A stretch of DNA of 64,000 nt, taken from assembly GCA_047974565.1 (NCBI GenBank), contig JBKECN010000038.1, positions 17,354 through 81,353 on the forward strand. The letters run 5' to 3'. How positions within the stretch are numbered: the stretch's first letter is position 1; the number at the start of each line of letters is the position of its first letter. This DNA comes from JBDIAG01 sp047974565 (GTDB taxonomy: Bacteria; Actinomycetota; Actinomycetes; Actinomycetales; CAWJMD01). The notes beneath the pieces were generated by a model, which saw only the letters and a list, made by a program, of their open reading frames with translations, was not told the DNA's origin and searched no databases. Below are positions 42,974 to 51,010 of this stretch, in pieces. Made by a program: the position numbers and the translations under genes.

Positions 42974-44524
42974 ATGTCGATCTCCACCCCAGACACCGAT
43001 TCCATCACCGCCGTCACCGTCGCCGGCCTGGCTCGCCAGGCCCTGGACCGGATCGGCGTCGAACTGCCGGCCTCGTCCACCCAGACCCTGGCCGCGCGTA
43101 GCCCGATCGACGGCTCCACCCTGTTCGACGTGCCCGCGGTGAGCGCCGCTGAAGTGGACGGCATCATCGAGGCCGCGCACGCTGCCTTCCAGACCTGGCG
43201 GGTGACCCCGGCACCGGTGCGCGGCGCGCTGGTCAAGCGGCTCGGCGAACTGCTCACCGAGCACAAGGAGGCTCTCGCCGACCTGGTCCAGGTCGAGGTG
43301 GGCAAGATCCGCTCCGAGGCCCTCGGCGAGGTGCAGGAGATGATCGACATCTGCGATCTCGCGGTGGGCCTGTCCCGCCAGCTGTTCGGAAAGACCATGC
43401 CGTCCGAGCGGGCCGGTCACCGACTGCAGGAGACCTGGCACCCGCTGGGTGTGGTGGGCGTGATCAGCGCCTTCAACTTCCCGGTGGCGGTGTGGTCGTG
43501 GAACGCCGCCATCGCCCTGGTCTGCGGCAATGCGGTGGTCTGGAAGCCCTCGGAACTGACCCCGCTCACCGCGCTGGCCTGCACCCGCCTGGCCCGGCAG
43601 GCGGCGCAGGAGTCCGGCGCTCCGGACGGGCTGTTCGGGCTGATCGTGGGTGACCGCGCGGTCGGCGAACGGCTGGTGGACTCGCCGCTGGTGCCGCTGG
43701 TATCGGCGACCGGCTCGACCCGGATGGGCCGACAGGTGGGCCCGCGAGTGGCCGAACGATTCGGCAAGTCCCTGCTCGAATTGGGCGGCAACAACGCCGC
43801 CATCGTCGCGCCGAGCGCGGATCTGGCGGTGGCCGTCAACTCCATCGTCTTCGCCGCCGCCGGCACCGCCGGGCAGCGTTGCACGAGCTGTCGCCGGCTG
43901 ATCGTGCACTCCAGCCTGGCCGAGGAGGTGGTGGCCCGGGTGCAAGCCGCCTACGACCGGCTGCCGATCGGCGACCCGCGCGAGGAGGGCGTGCTGGTAG
44001 GCCCGCTCATCCACGAGGGCGCCTTCGACACCATGCAGCGCGCCCTGGCCGACGCCCAGCACCAGGGTGGTCAGATCGTCACCGGCGGCGAGCGGGTGGA
44101 GGTGGACGGCGGTGCCGGCGGCTACTACGTCAAGCCGGCCCTGGTCCGGATGCCCGGCCAGAGCGAGATCGTCACCACCGAGACCTTCGCCCCGATCCTC
44201 TACGTGATCGAGTACGAGGATCTCGACGAGGCGATCCGGTTGCAGAACGCCGTCCCGCAGGGGCTGTCCGCGGGGATCTTCACCAACGATCAGCGCGAGG
44301 CCGAGCGCTACCTCGCCGCGGACGGGGCCGACTGCGGCATCGTCAACGTCAATGTCGGCACCTCCGGCGCCGAGATCGGCGGAGCCTTCGGCGGGGAGAA
44401 GGAGACCGGGGGCGGCCGGGAGTCCGGTTCGGACGCGTGGCGGGCATACATGCGCCGCACCACGACGACGATCAACTACTCCGGCACCATCCAGTTGGCC
44501 CAGGGCGTGGACTTCTCCGCCTGA
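42974..44524 (+). CDS. Aminoadipate-semialdehyde dehydrogenase (ALDH7-like)
   Basis: NAD-dependent dehydrogenase of 516 residues. The conserved ALDH blocks are PLGVVGVISAFNFPVAVWSWNAAIALVCGNAVVWKPSELTPL, the catalytic Glu in LELGGNNAAIV, and the catalytic Cys in GTAGQRCTSCRR. GQRCTSCRR and the sequence around it are those of ALDH7 (antiquitin, AmaB). It probably oxidises the product of the transaminase next to it to 2-aminoadipate. A strong bidirectional terminator ends the operon. Confidence 0.92.
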   Translation: MSISTPDTDSITAVTVAGLARQALDRIGVELPASSTQTLAARSPIDGSTLFDVPAVSAAEVDGIIEAAHAAFQTWRVTPAPVRGALVKRLGELLTEHKEALADLVQVEVGKIRSEALGEVQEMIDICDLAVGLSRQLFGKTMPSERAGHRLQETWHPLGVVGVISAFNFPVAVWSWNAAIALVCGNAVVWKPSELTPLTALACTRLARQAAQESGAPDGLFGLIVGDRAVGERLVDSPLVPLVSATGSTRMGRQVGPRVAERFGKSLLELGGNNAAIVAPSADLAVAVNSIVFAAAGTAGQRCTSCRRLIVHSSLAEEVVARVQAAYDRLPIGDPREEGVLVGPLIHEGAFDTMQRALADAQHQGGQIVTGGERVEVDGGAGGYYVKPALVRMPGQSEIVTTETFAPILYVIEYEDLDEAIRLQNAVPQGLSAGIFTNDQREAERYLAADGADCGIVNVNVGTSGAEIGGAFGGEKETGGGRESGSDAWRAYMRRTTTTINYSGTIQLAQGVDFSA

Positions 44525-44565
44525 GAGTTCGGCCCGGCCGCGACCACTCATCAGTCGCAGACAGC

Positions 44566-44602
44566 ACACCGCCCGCTCCGAGCACATCGGAGCGGGCGGT
44601 GT
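44566..44602. terminator. Strong bidirectional terminator, 16-bp perfect stem
   Basis: Arms at 44566-44581 (ACACCGCCCGCTCCGA) and 44587-44602 pair perfectly around a 5-nt loop. It lies between the convergent lysine operon and the osmoprotectant operon. Confidence 0.85.
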
Positions 44603-44629
44603 CGGTCTTGGCCCAGCAGGCCCGAACGG

Positions 44630-45631
44630 TCAGTCGGTGAGGAAGCCCTCCTCCTTCAGCCAGCTCATGGCGACGTCCGTGGGCTCCTCGCCGTTGACGT
44701 CGATCCGGGCGTTGAGGTTGAGCAGCACGTCGTTGGTGAGTTTCTCCGACACCGGGTTGAAGAGATCCGCGACCTGCGGGTAGTCGTTCATGACGTGCTC
44801 CTGGACGACCGGTGAGAGGTTGTACAGCGGGAAGAACTTCTTGTCGTCCTCCAGCACCACCAGGTCCAGAGCGATGATCCGGCCGTCCGTGGTGAACACC
44901 TCACCGAAGACGCACTCACCCTGGTCGGTGGCGGCGTAGATGGCGCCGGTGTCGAAGATCTTCACCTGGTTCTCCGGCACGCCCGAACCGAAGGGCACCC
45001 CGTATAGATCCAGCATCGGCTTGAAGCCGTCGTTGCGGGAGTTGAACTCGGACTCCACGCAGAAGGTCCGCTCGGGTACGGGCACCGTGTCCAGTTCGGA
45101 GAGTTTGGTGATGCCGAGCTTCTGCTGCTCCTCACGCTTGAGCGCGAAGCCGTAGGTGTTGTTCATCGGTGCCGGTTGCAGCCAGACGAGATTGTTCTTC
45201 AGGTCTGCCTTGGCAACGGCCTCCCACTGCTGGTGTTCGTCCGGGATCGGGGTGTCATTGCCCATGTAGGCGATCCAGGCCGTGCCGGTGTACTCCCACA
45301 CCATCTGGATCTGGTCACTGACCAGCGCCTGCCGGGACGAGGACGACCCGGGGATGTTGGTGTAGTCGCTGGTGTTGGCGCCGGCGGCCTTGAACAGGAG
45401 CACCGCCATCTTGCCGACGAGCACCTGCTCGGAGAAGTTCTTCGAGCCCACAGCGATGTCCGCCCCGGCCAGGGACGGGACCCCGGCCAACGGCCCGGCC
45501 AGGGTGGCCTGCGGGATGAAGCCACCAGCCGTGCCGAGCCCGCAGGCCGACAACGACGGGAGGCCGAGCATGGCCAGACCTCCGGCGATGAAGCCGCGGC
45601 GGGAAACGCCGCGCGAGGTTGACGGGGTCAT
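44630..45631 (-). CDS. Osmoprotectant ABC transporter substrate-binding lipoprotein
   Basis: Solute receptor of 333 residues. A twin-arginine signal (SRRGFIAGGLAMLGLPSLSACG) with lipobox LSAC precedes the OpuAC/OpuCC-type domain: VGSKNFSEQVLVGKMAVLLFKAAG, QIQMVWEYTGTAW, and the late TDGRIIALDLVVLEDDKKFFPLYNLSPVV. Such receptors bind glycine betaine, choline, carnitine or proline betaine in an aromatic cage. It is the last gene of the operon, 4 bp behind a permease gene. Confidence 0.92.
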   Translation of the reverse strand: MTPSTSRGVSRRGFIAGGLAMLGLPSLSACGLGTAGGFIPQATLAGPLAGVPSLAGADIAVGSKNFSEQVLVGKMAVLLFKAAGANTSDYTNIPGSSSSRQALVSDQIQMVWEYTGTAWIAYMGNDTPIPDEHQQWEAVAKADLKNNLVWLQPAPMNNTYGFALKREEQQKLGITKLSELDTVPVPERTFCVESEFNSRNDGFKPMLDLYGVPFGSGVPENQVKIFDTGAIYAATDQGECVFGEVFTTDGRIIALDLVVLEDDKKFFPLYNLSPVVQEHVMNDYPQVADLFNPVSEKLTNDVLLNLNARIDVNGEEPTDVAMSWLKEEGFLTD

Positions 45632-45635
45632 GCGA

Positions 45636-46424
45636 TCACATCCCCTTCGGGGTGGCGAGCAGTTCCAGGACGCGGCCGACCCAGTCCACCAGCAACGCCA
45701 GCACCGAGATGATGAGGCCGCCGCTGATGAGGATCGAGTTACGGAACAGCGTGATGCCGGTCCCGATCAGGGTGCCGAGCCCGCCGGCGTTGATGAGGTA
45801 GGCGAAGGCCGCGGTACCCACGACCAGCACGAGCGCGGTGCGTACCCCGACCATGATCACCGGCAGGGCCAGCGGAAGCTCGACCCGGCGCAGGATCATC
45901 GAATTGGACATGCCCATGCCGCGCGCAGCCTCGACCAGGGTCTGATCCACCCCCTGCAGGCCGACGATGGTGTTGCGCAGCACCGGCAGGAAGGCGTAGA
46001 TCCACAAGGCCAGCACGGCCGTGCCGATCCCGAAGCCGAGCCACATCGCCAGCAGCACGATGATGCCGATGACCGGTGCCGCCTGGCCCGCGTTGGCGAC
46101 CGCGCTCACCGGGCCGGCGAAGCGCTCCATGCCCGGGCGGGTGAGCAGGATTCCAGTCGGCACCGCGGTGACCACCACGACGGCTGAGGCGAGCAGGGTG
46201 AGCTTGATGTGCTCCCAGGTGTACTGACCGATGAGGTCCCACGCCAAGGCGTTGGCCTCGATGTCGTCGAGCTGTGCGTTGGCCCGCCAGATGGCCCAGA
46301 TGGCCAGGATGATGATGCAGGCAATGGGCAGGCCCAGCAGCAGGCCCAGATCCTCCTTGCCGATCTGTCGGCCGCCGCGGCTGACGACCTGCTGACCCTC
46401 GTGAGGGGCTTCGAGTGCCGTCAT
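45636..46424 (-). CDS. Osmoprotectant ABC transporter permease
   Basis: Membrane subunit of 262 residues with five to six helices. The EAA loop is EAARGMGMSNSMILRRVELPLALPVI, which docks with the ATPase. The family marks of OpuCB/OpuCD are GQAAPVIGIIVLLAMWLGFGIGTAVLALWIYAFLPVLRNTIVGLQG. Its ATG overlaps the stop of the ATPase gene by 4 bp; long open codons upstream to 46661 lie over that gene and are not used. It is the second permease of the system. Confidence 0.92.
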   Translation of the reverse strand: MTALEAPHEGQQVVSRGGRQIGKEDLGLLLGLPIACIIILAIWAIWRANAQLDDIEANALAWDLIGQYTWEHIKLTLLASAVVVVTAVPTGILLTRPGMERFAGPVSAVANAGQAAPVIGIIVLLAMWLGFGIGTAVLALWIYAFLPVLRNTIVGLQGVDQTLVEAARGMGMSNSMILRRVELPLALPVIMVGVRTALVLVVGTAAFAYLINAGGLGTLIGTGITLFRNSILISGGLIISVLALLVDWVGRVLELLATPKGM

Positions 46425-47614
46425 GCCGAGTGCACCTCCGCCTCGGCCTGCTCGGCCCGCTCTGAGATGAAGCGGGTCACCGTGAGGAAGGTGGTGATGC
46501 CGACGTAATCGTCGTGGTCGCCGACCACGACCACCCCATCGTGGGTGGACACCAGCATGTTGTCCAGGGCGTCGTTGAGGGTTGCGCGGTGATCGATGAC
46601 CGGCAAGGACCGCGAGCTGTCCGGGGTGAGCACCTTGTCGCCGTGCAGCGACCGCAGCCACACCCAGTCCAGCGGGCGCCCACGGTCGTCGACGATGACC
46701 ACGGACCGGTCGCCGGCGGCGGTGGTCCGCCGCTTGACCTCTTCGACGCTCTCACCCACCCGGGCCGAGGACTGGTTGTACATCGGCAGGTCGTCCACCC
46801 GGGTCAGGCTGAGCTGCTTGATCGCCGAGCCGGCACCGATGAAGTCCTCGACGAAGTCGTTCGCCGGAGCGGCCAGGATGTTCGTCGGAGTGTCGTACTG
46901 GGCCACGTGCGCGCCCTCACGCAGGATGAGGATCCGGTCGCCCAACTTGATCGCCTCGTCGATGTCGTGGGTGACACAGACGATGGTCTTGCGCAGTTCG
47001 CGCTGGATGGAGAGCAACTCGTCCTGCAGCTTCTGCCTGGTGATCGGGTCGACCGCACCGAAGGGCTCGTCCATCAGGATGACGGGTGGGTCGGCCGCCA
47101 GACCACGCGCTACCCCGACCCGCTGCTGCTGGCCACCGGAGAGCTCGCGGGGGAACCGGTCGCGGTACTTGCCCGGCTCCAGGCTCACCATGTCGAGAAG
47201 TTCGTCCACCCGCTTGGCGATCTTGGCCTTGTCCCAGTTGAGCAGACCGGGCACGAGGCCGATGTTCTCCCCGACCGTCATGTGCGGGAAGAGCGAGCCA
47301 CCTTGGATGACGTAGCCGATGGTGCGCCGTAGTTCGTCGGGGTTCTTGCTGGTGATCGGGTCGCCGTCGATCGTGATGGTGCCCGAGCTCGGGTCGTGCA
47401 GCCGGTTGATCATCTTCAGCGAGGTGGTCTTGCCGCAGCCGGAGGGACCGATGAACATGACGATCTCGCCGGCCGGGATGGTGAGCGAGAGCTTGTTGAC
47501 CGCGGGCACCTTCTGGCCCGGGTAGACCTTCTCGACGTTGTCGAAGACGATCTCGGCGCCGCTGACCGTGTTCTGGTCGGCGTTCTTGGACAGCGATGGA
47601 CTGGTGGCAGACAT
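46421..47614 (-). CDS. Osmoprotectant ABC transporter ATP-binding protein
   Basis: ATPase of 397 residues: Walker A GPSGCGKTTSLKM, signature LSGGQQQRVGVARGLA, Walker B VILMDEPFGAVDP, H-loop CVTHDIDEAIKLGD. The C-terminal ~120 residues hold tandem CBS-type segments (SRSLPVIDHRATLNDALDNMLVSTHDGVVVVGDHDDYVGITT), which gate uptake in OpuA/OpuC according to ionic strength. The start overlaps the first permease stop by 1 bp. Confidence 0.95.
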   Translation of the reverse strand: MSATSPSLSKNADQNTVSGAEIVFDNVEKVYPGQKVPAVNKLSLTIPAGEIVMFIGPSGCGKTTSLKMINRLHDPSSGTITIDGDPITSKNPDELRRTIGYVIQGGSLFPHMTVGENIGLVPGLLNWDKAKIAKRVDELLDMVSLEPGKYRDRFPRELSGGQQQRVGVARGLAADPPVILMDEPFGAVDPITRQKLQDELLSIQRELRKTIVCVTHDIDEAIKLGDRILILREGAHVAQYDTPTNILAAPANDFVEDFIGAGSAIKQLSLTRVDDLPMYNQSSARVGESVEEVKRRTTAAGDRSVVIVDDRGRPLDWVWLRSLHGDKVLTPDSSRSLPVIDHRATLNDALDNMLVSTHDGVVVVGDHDDYVGITTFLTVTRFISERAEQAEAEVHSA

Positions 47615-48255
47615 CAGGCGCGAATCCCCTTCGAGGTAGTGAGCCGGCCGATCACGATGAGGACCATGTCGAGCAGCAGAGCGAGAATGACGATCCCGAT
47701 CGTGGCCACCAGCGCGTAGTTCAAGGCGTTGGCACCGCCGATCTGGGTGAGGCCGGTGAAGATGTAGGCGCCCAGGCCGGGGCCCAGTGCGTAGGCCGCG
47801 ATCGCGGCGACACCCATGGACATCTGGGTGGAGACCCGAAGACCCGCCAGGATCACCGGCCAGGCCAGTGGTAGACGCACCCGCAGGAAGGTGCGTGCGG
47901 AGGACATTCCCATTCCTCGGGCCGATTCGACCAGGGCCGGGTTGACTCCGTCCAGCCCCACCACGGCGTTACGCAGGATCGGCAGCGTGGCATAGAAGGT
48001 GACGACGAAGACCGCCGGTCGGGTACCGATGCCGAGAACCGGCAGGGCCAGACCGAGCAGCGCCAGCGACGGCAGAGTCAGGCCCACCGCGCTGATGTAG
48101 TTGGCGACCGGCTTCAGCCGGGGGTGCGAGATTACGAGCAGGGCCAGCAGAATGGCGATGATCGTCGCGAGAATGACCGATTGCACGACAAGACTTACGT
48201 GCTGGAACGATCGATACGCGATATCGGTCCAGCGGTCCGATATGAACTGAATCAC
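47614..48255 (-). CDS. Osmoprotectant ABC transporter permease, first gene
   Basis: Membrane subunit of 213 residues, GTG start at 48255 with GAGGAAGG nine bases upstream. The EAA loop is ESARGMGMSSARTFLRVRLPLAWPVI; TLPSLALLGLALPVLGIGTRPAVFVVTFYATLPILRNAVVGLDG is typical of OpuCB. It heads the four-gene operon permease-ATPase-permease-receptor. Its leader contains the overlapping hairpins at 48272-48307. Confidence 0.92.
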   Translation of the reverse strand: MIQFISDRWTDIAYRSFQHVSLVVQSVILATIIAILLALLVISHPRLKPVANYISAVGLTLPSLALLGLALPVLGIGTRPAVFVVTFYATLPILRNAVVGLDGVNPALVESARGMGMSSARTFLRVRLPLAWPVILAGLRVSTQMSMGVAAIAAYALGPGLGAYIFTGLTQIGGANALNYALVATIGIVILALLLDMVLIVIGRLTTSKGIRA

Positions 48256-48271
48256 GGGCAGTTACCTTCCT

Positions 48272-48307
48272 CGTGCCAGTTGGCACGACGGCGACTACCG
48301 TCGTGCC
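48272..48307 (-). promoter_or_regulatory. Two mutually exclusive hairpins in the opu leader
   Basis: In the leader RNA (minus strand) the middle segment can pair either with an upstream arm, giving a perfect 10-bp stem with a 6-nt loop (48298-48307 with 48282-48291), or with a downstream arm, giving CGTGCCA/TGGCACG around 2 nt (48281-48287 with 48272-48278). The second hairpin abuts and slightly overlaps the GAGGAAGG ribosome-binding site. An on/off translation switch is possible; the signal is unknown. Confidence 0.45.
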
Positions 48308-48684
48308 TGGACAAGTTCCGCAGTCTTACATAATCAAGGGGCTCGCAACAGGTCTGGTGAAGCGTTTGATCAAATTGTGTTCTCCTGTGCGAACCAGTGT
48401 CGAGTCCTTCGCTTCTATCCGTTTTCTTCCGTTTTTCGGACGGTTCGCCGCGGTTTCCGTGGCCGGCGGCGCGTGCCATCGCAGGCCGTGCCGGTGCCAG
48501 GTGCCCGGGTACGGTTTGGGAACCATTCACGCCGCCGTAGGTGCCCGGCCCCCATCCCGGCCCGATCCGGCGACCTGACCACTTTTAGTCACCTGTGATC
48601 ACCATGGGTGACTACGTGATTCTCTGGGATGACCCAGGCCTGCCCGAGCATGTCAACCGGCCCAGCCGGTGGCAGTCTTGGAAT
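48308..48684. other. AT-richer region between opu operon and DUF5709 gene
   Basis: Includes a T-rich, lower-GC stretch at 48360-48450. It should hold the opu promoter on the minus strand and that of the DUF5709 gene on the plus strand. No clear -35/-10 pair stands out. Confidence 0.35.
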
Positions 48685-49122
48685 ATGACAACCGATGCCC
48701 ACGGCGCCAGCGACCTCGAGGAGGTCGACCCGCACAACGCTGACCTGCAAGGGATCCTCGGCGACAACGGCTACGGCGAGCAGGACGACATGCTCGACAC
48801 CAGTTGGTCGCCACCGCAGCGGCAGCCGTATGTCAACTTCGACCACGAGACGCTCGACCAGCGGCTCTCCGAGGAACAGCCGGAGGTGTGGGCGGACGAG
48901 TCCGGAGACGGGATCGGCGATACCAGCGACACCGACGGCGAGCCCCGCGACACCGAGGTGGGGGCCACCCGCTCCGGACGCCTGCTGGCGCCTGACGAAG
49001 GAGCCCACCCGGACTCGGAGTCCGAGTTGTGGGCGCGGGACGTGGGGACCGACGGCGGAGCCGCCAGCGCGGAGGAGGCGGCCATGCACATCGTCGACGA
49101 GAGCGTCGGTTTCCTGGACTGA
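48685..49122 (+). CDS. DUF5709-family protein
   Basis: Acidic protein of 145 residues of an actinobacterial family without known function. The conserved parts are LDTSWSPPQRQPYVNFDHETLDQRLSEEQPEVW near the middle and ELWARDVGTDGGAASAEEAAMHIVD at the end. It is rich in Asp, Glu and Gly and probably largely disordered. The ATG at 48685 is preferred because the family usually begins there; GTG 48595 and ATG 48604 are in frame. Confidence 0.7.
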   Translation: MTTDAHGASDLEEVDPHNADLQGILGDNGYGEQDDMLDTSWSPPQRQPYVNFDHETLDQRLSEEQPEVWADESGDGIGDTSDTDGEPRDTEVGATRSGRLLAPDEGAHPDSESELWARDVGTDGGAASAEEAAMHIVDESVGFLD

Positions 49123-49123
49123 C

Positions 49124-49240
49124 TCAGTGGCCGGGGCACCACTGGTCGTCGGGGACCTGGCGGCGCACGTCCTCGATGTGCTGACCGCACCCGGCCCAGG
49201 TGGTCTTCCCGCAGACCGAACATTGCACGGGCTGACACAT
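49124..49240 (-). CDS. 38-residue cysteine-rich small protein
   Basis: Tiny protein, MCQPVQCSVCGKTTWAGC then GQHIEDVRRQVPDDQWCPGH, with four central Cys/His pairs (CxxC, CGQH) that could bind zinc. The strong AAGGAGG six bases before the ATG and the GC-rich third positions support expression. Similar 35-45-residue proteins are widespread in actinobacteria, without known function. It is convergent with the DUF5709 gene, the stops 2 bp apart. It is easily missed by gene finders. Confidence 0.75.
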   Translation of the reverse strand: MCQPVQCSVCGKTTWAGCGQHIEDVRRQVPDDQWCPGH

Positions 49241-49370
49241 GAGATGTCCTCCTTGGTGGAACTCTGTGGAGCCGATCCGGCTTGCTGGGTGAGGAACTCG
49301 GCTCGTGGGAACCGCAACACCCACCCGCGGAGTGCACGCTACCCGGGCCCGGGCAAGCGCGACACCGTCG

Positions 49371-49474
49371 GCATCAGCACCCGCCCGCATCAGCACCGTC
49401 CGCATCAGCACCGCATGGGCAACGTCCGGCAGCAGCACCGTCCGGCAGCAGCACCGTCCGCAGCGGCACCGCCC
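49371..49474. repeat. Degenerate ~15-nt tandem repeats
   Basis: Six units of the type GCAKCAGCACCGTCC follow each other with small changes and one longer spacer. They lie in the ~310-bp region between the small Cys-rich gene and the SnoaL-like gene; I see no gene in that region. The repeat is too short and close-packed to be CRISPR. Confidence 0.65.
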
Positions 49475-49549
49475 TGCATGAGCAGGCTGACCACCCGTCT
49501 GAGCGCACCACCGACTGCGGCGGACGCCGGATGCGACACACTGGGCGCC

Positions 49550-49972
49550 ATGGGGAGCGAGAAGAAGCCCGCGGACGACGTACGTGCCATCGTGGAGCGG
49601 TACTACGCGACGGTGTCGAACCTGGCGGCCCCGGTGGCAGAGCTGGAGAAGTTGCTGGCCAAGAAGGTGTCCATCACCGAGCATCCCAACCTCATCTCGC
49701 CGACCGGCGCGGTGCGGGGCCGGGCCGAGACCCTGGCCGGCTTCGAATCCGGAAAGGATCTGCTCAGCGAGCAGGCCTTCGACGTGCACGAGATCGTGGT
49801 CACCAAGGACCGGGCGGCAGTGCGGGCCACCTGGCGGGGCACCATCGGCGTCGACGCCGGCCCGCTCAAGGCAGGCACCCAGTTGCTCGCGCACGTCGCG
49901 AGCTTCCTGACCGTCCGAGACGGTGCCGTGGTGGAGCAGGAGACCTTCGACTGCTACGAACAATTCCAGTGA
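49550..49972 (+). CDS. SnoaL-like/NTF2-fold protein
   Basis: Protein of 140 residues with the NTF2-like cone fold: VRAIVERYYATVSNLAAPVAELEKLLAKKVSITEHPNLISPTG, a central EIVVTKDRAAVRATWRGTIG and the closing FLTVRDGAVVEQETFDCYEQF. This matches SnoaL-like polyketide cyclase relatives, a group with many unknown roles. The ATG at 49550 is used. Substrate unknown. Confidence 0.78.
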   Translation: MGSEKKPADDVRAIVERYYATVSNLAAPVAELEKLLAKKVSITEHPNLISPTGAVRGRAETLAGFESGKDLLSEQAFDVHEIVVTKDRAAVRATWRGTIGVDAGPLKAGTQLLAHVASFLTVRDGAVVEQETFDCYEQFQ

Positions 49973-50048
49973 GCGTGCCACCCGGGGGGCGACTGCCGGA
50001 CATCCCAACACAGGGCACCCTGAGACGTTCGCAGGACGTTGCCGTCGC

Positions 50049-50054
50049 TAGGCT
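50049..50054 (+). promoter_or_regulatory. -10 box of a probable leaderless transcript
   Basis: TAGGCT lies 6 nt before the GTG of the PPK2 gene at 50061, the same box and spacing as argG. Confidence 0.6.
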
Positions 50055-50060
50055 CAGCAT

Positions 50061-50957
50061 GTGCCGCAATTGCAGAGCCTTCGTGAGTTCATCGAGAATC
50101 TGCGCGCCGAGGGCTACTCGGTGCGCGACGACCACGGGTCCGATCCCGACCTCGTCGCGCCCGGTGGCGAGGTGGTGGAGACCTGGCGTCAGGGTTATCC
50201 GTACGACGAGCGGATGACCCGGGACGAGTACGAGGTCGAGAAGTACCTCCTGCAGGTGGAACTGCTGAAGTTCCAGTACTGGACCCAGGACAACGGCGGG
50301 CGGGTCGTCATCGTCTTCGAGGGCCGCGACGCGGCCGGCAAGGGCGGCACCATCAAGCGCTTCGTCGAGCACCTCAACCCGCGGGCCTGCCGGGTGGTCG
50401 CCTTGACCAAGCCGACCACCACCGAACTCGGGCAGTGGTACTTCCAGCGCTACATCGAGCACCTGCCCACCCGCGGGGAGATCGTCCTGTTCGACCGGTC
50501 CTGGTACAACCGCGCCGGCGTGGAGCGGGTGATGGGCTTCTGCTCGGACGAGCAGTACCGCCAGTTCATGCACCAGGCGCCGCTGTTCGAGGAGATGCTC
50601 TCTGACTCGGGTATCTCGCTGACCAAGTTGTGGTTCTCGGTGAGCCAGGAGGAGCAGCGGACCCGGTTCGCGATCCGTCAGATCGACCCGGTCCGCCGCT
50701 GGAAACTCTCCCCGATGGACCTGGAGTCGCTCGACCGCTGGGAGGCCTACGGCGCCGCCAAGGAGGCGATGTTCGCCGCCACCGACCGGGACTACGCGCC
50801 GTGGACCTCGATCCGTTCGAACGACAAGAAGCGGGCCCGGATCAACGCGATGCGTTTCTTCCTCAGCCAGTTCGACTACGCCGACAAGGACCCTGCGGTG
50901 GTCTTCCCGGCCGATCCGAAGATCGTCAGCCGCGGCACCGACACCCTCGACGACTGA
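50061..50957 (+). CDS. ppk2: Polyphosphate kinase 2
   Basis: Transfers phosphate between polyphosphate and nucleotides. 298 residues. The Walker A loop is FEGRDAAGKGGTIKRF near residues 92-107, the lid region is NPRACRVVALTKPTTTELGQWYFQRYIEHLPTRGEIVLFDRSWYNRAGVERVMGF with the Walker B Asp. One PPK2 domain, class I-like. It probably makes GTP or ATP from polyphosphate. It starts at GTG without a ribosome-binding site. It is convergent with the LCP gene. Confidence 0.94.
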   Translation: MPQLQSLREFIENLRAEGYSVRDDHGSDPDLVAPGGEVVETWRQGYPYDERMTRDEYEVEKYLLQVELLKFQYWTQDNGGRVVIVFEGRDAAGKGGTIKRFVEHLNPRACRVVALTKPTTTELGQWYFQRYIEHLPTRGEIVLFDRSWYNRAGVERVMGFCSDEQYRQFMHQAPLFEEMLSDSGISLTKLWFSVSQEEQRTRFAIRQIDPVRRWKLSPMDLESLDRWEAYGAAKEAMFAATDRDYAPWTSIRSNDKKRARINAMRFFLSQFDYADKDPAVVFPADPKIVSRGTDTLDD

Positions 50958-51010
50958 GCCGACTCCGCGCAGCGCGGGACCGTAGAGTGCGGCGACGGGT
51001 CGGTACGCCC

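Noticed and set aside
42851..44587. 578-codon minus-strand frame
   Set aside because: Antisense to the aldehyde dehydrogenase; low-complexity His/Arg/Gly-rich translation.
49371..49474. Possible CRISPR array
   Set aside because: Units of ~15 nt without unique spacers; no cas genes in the window.
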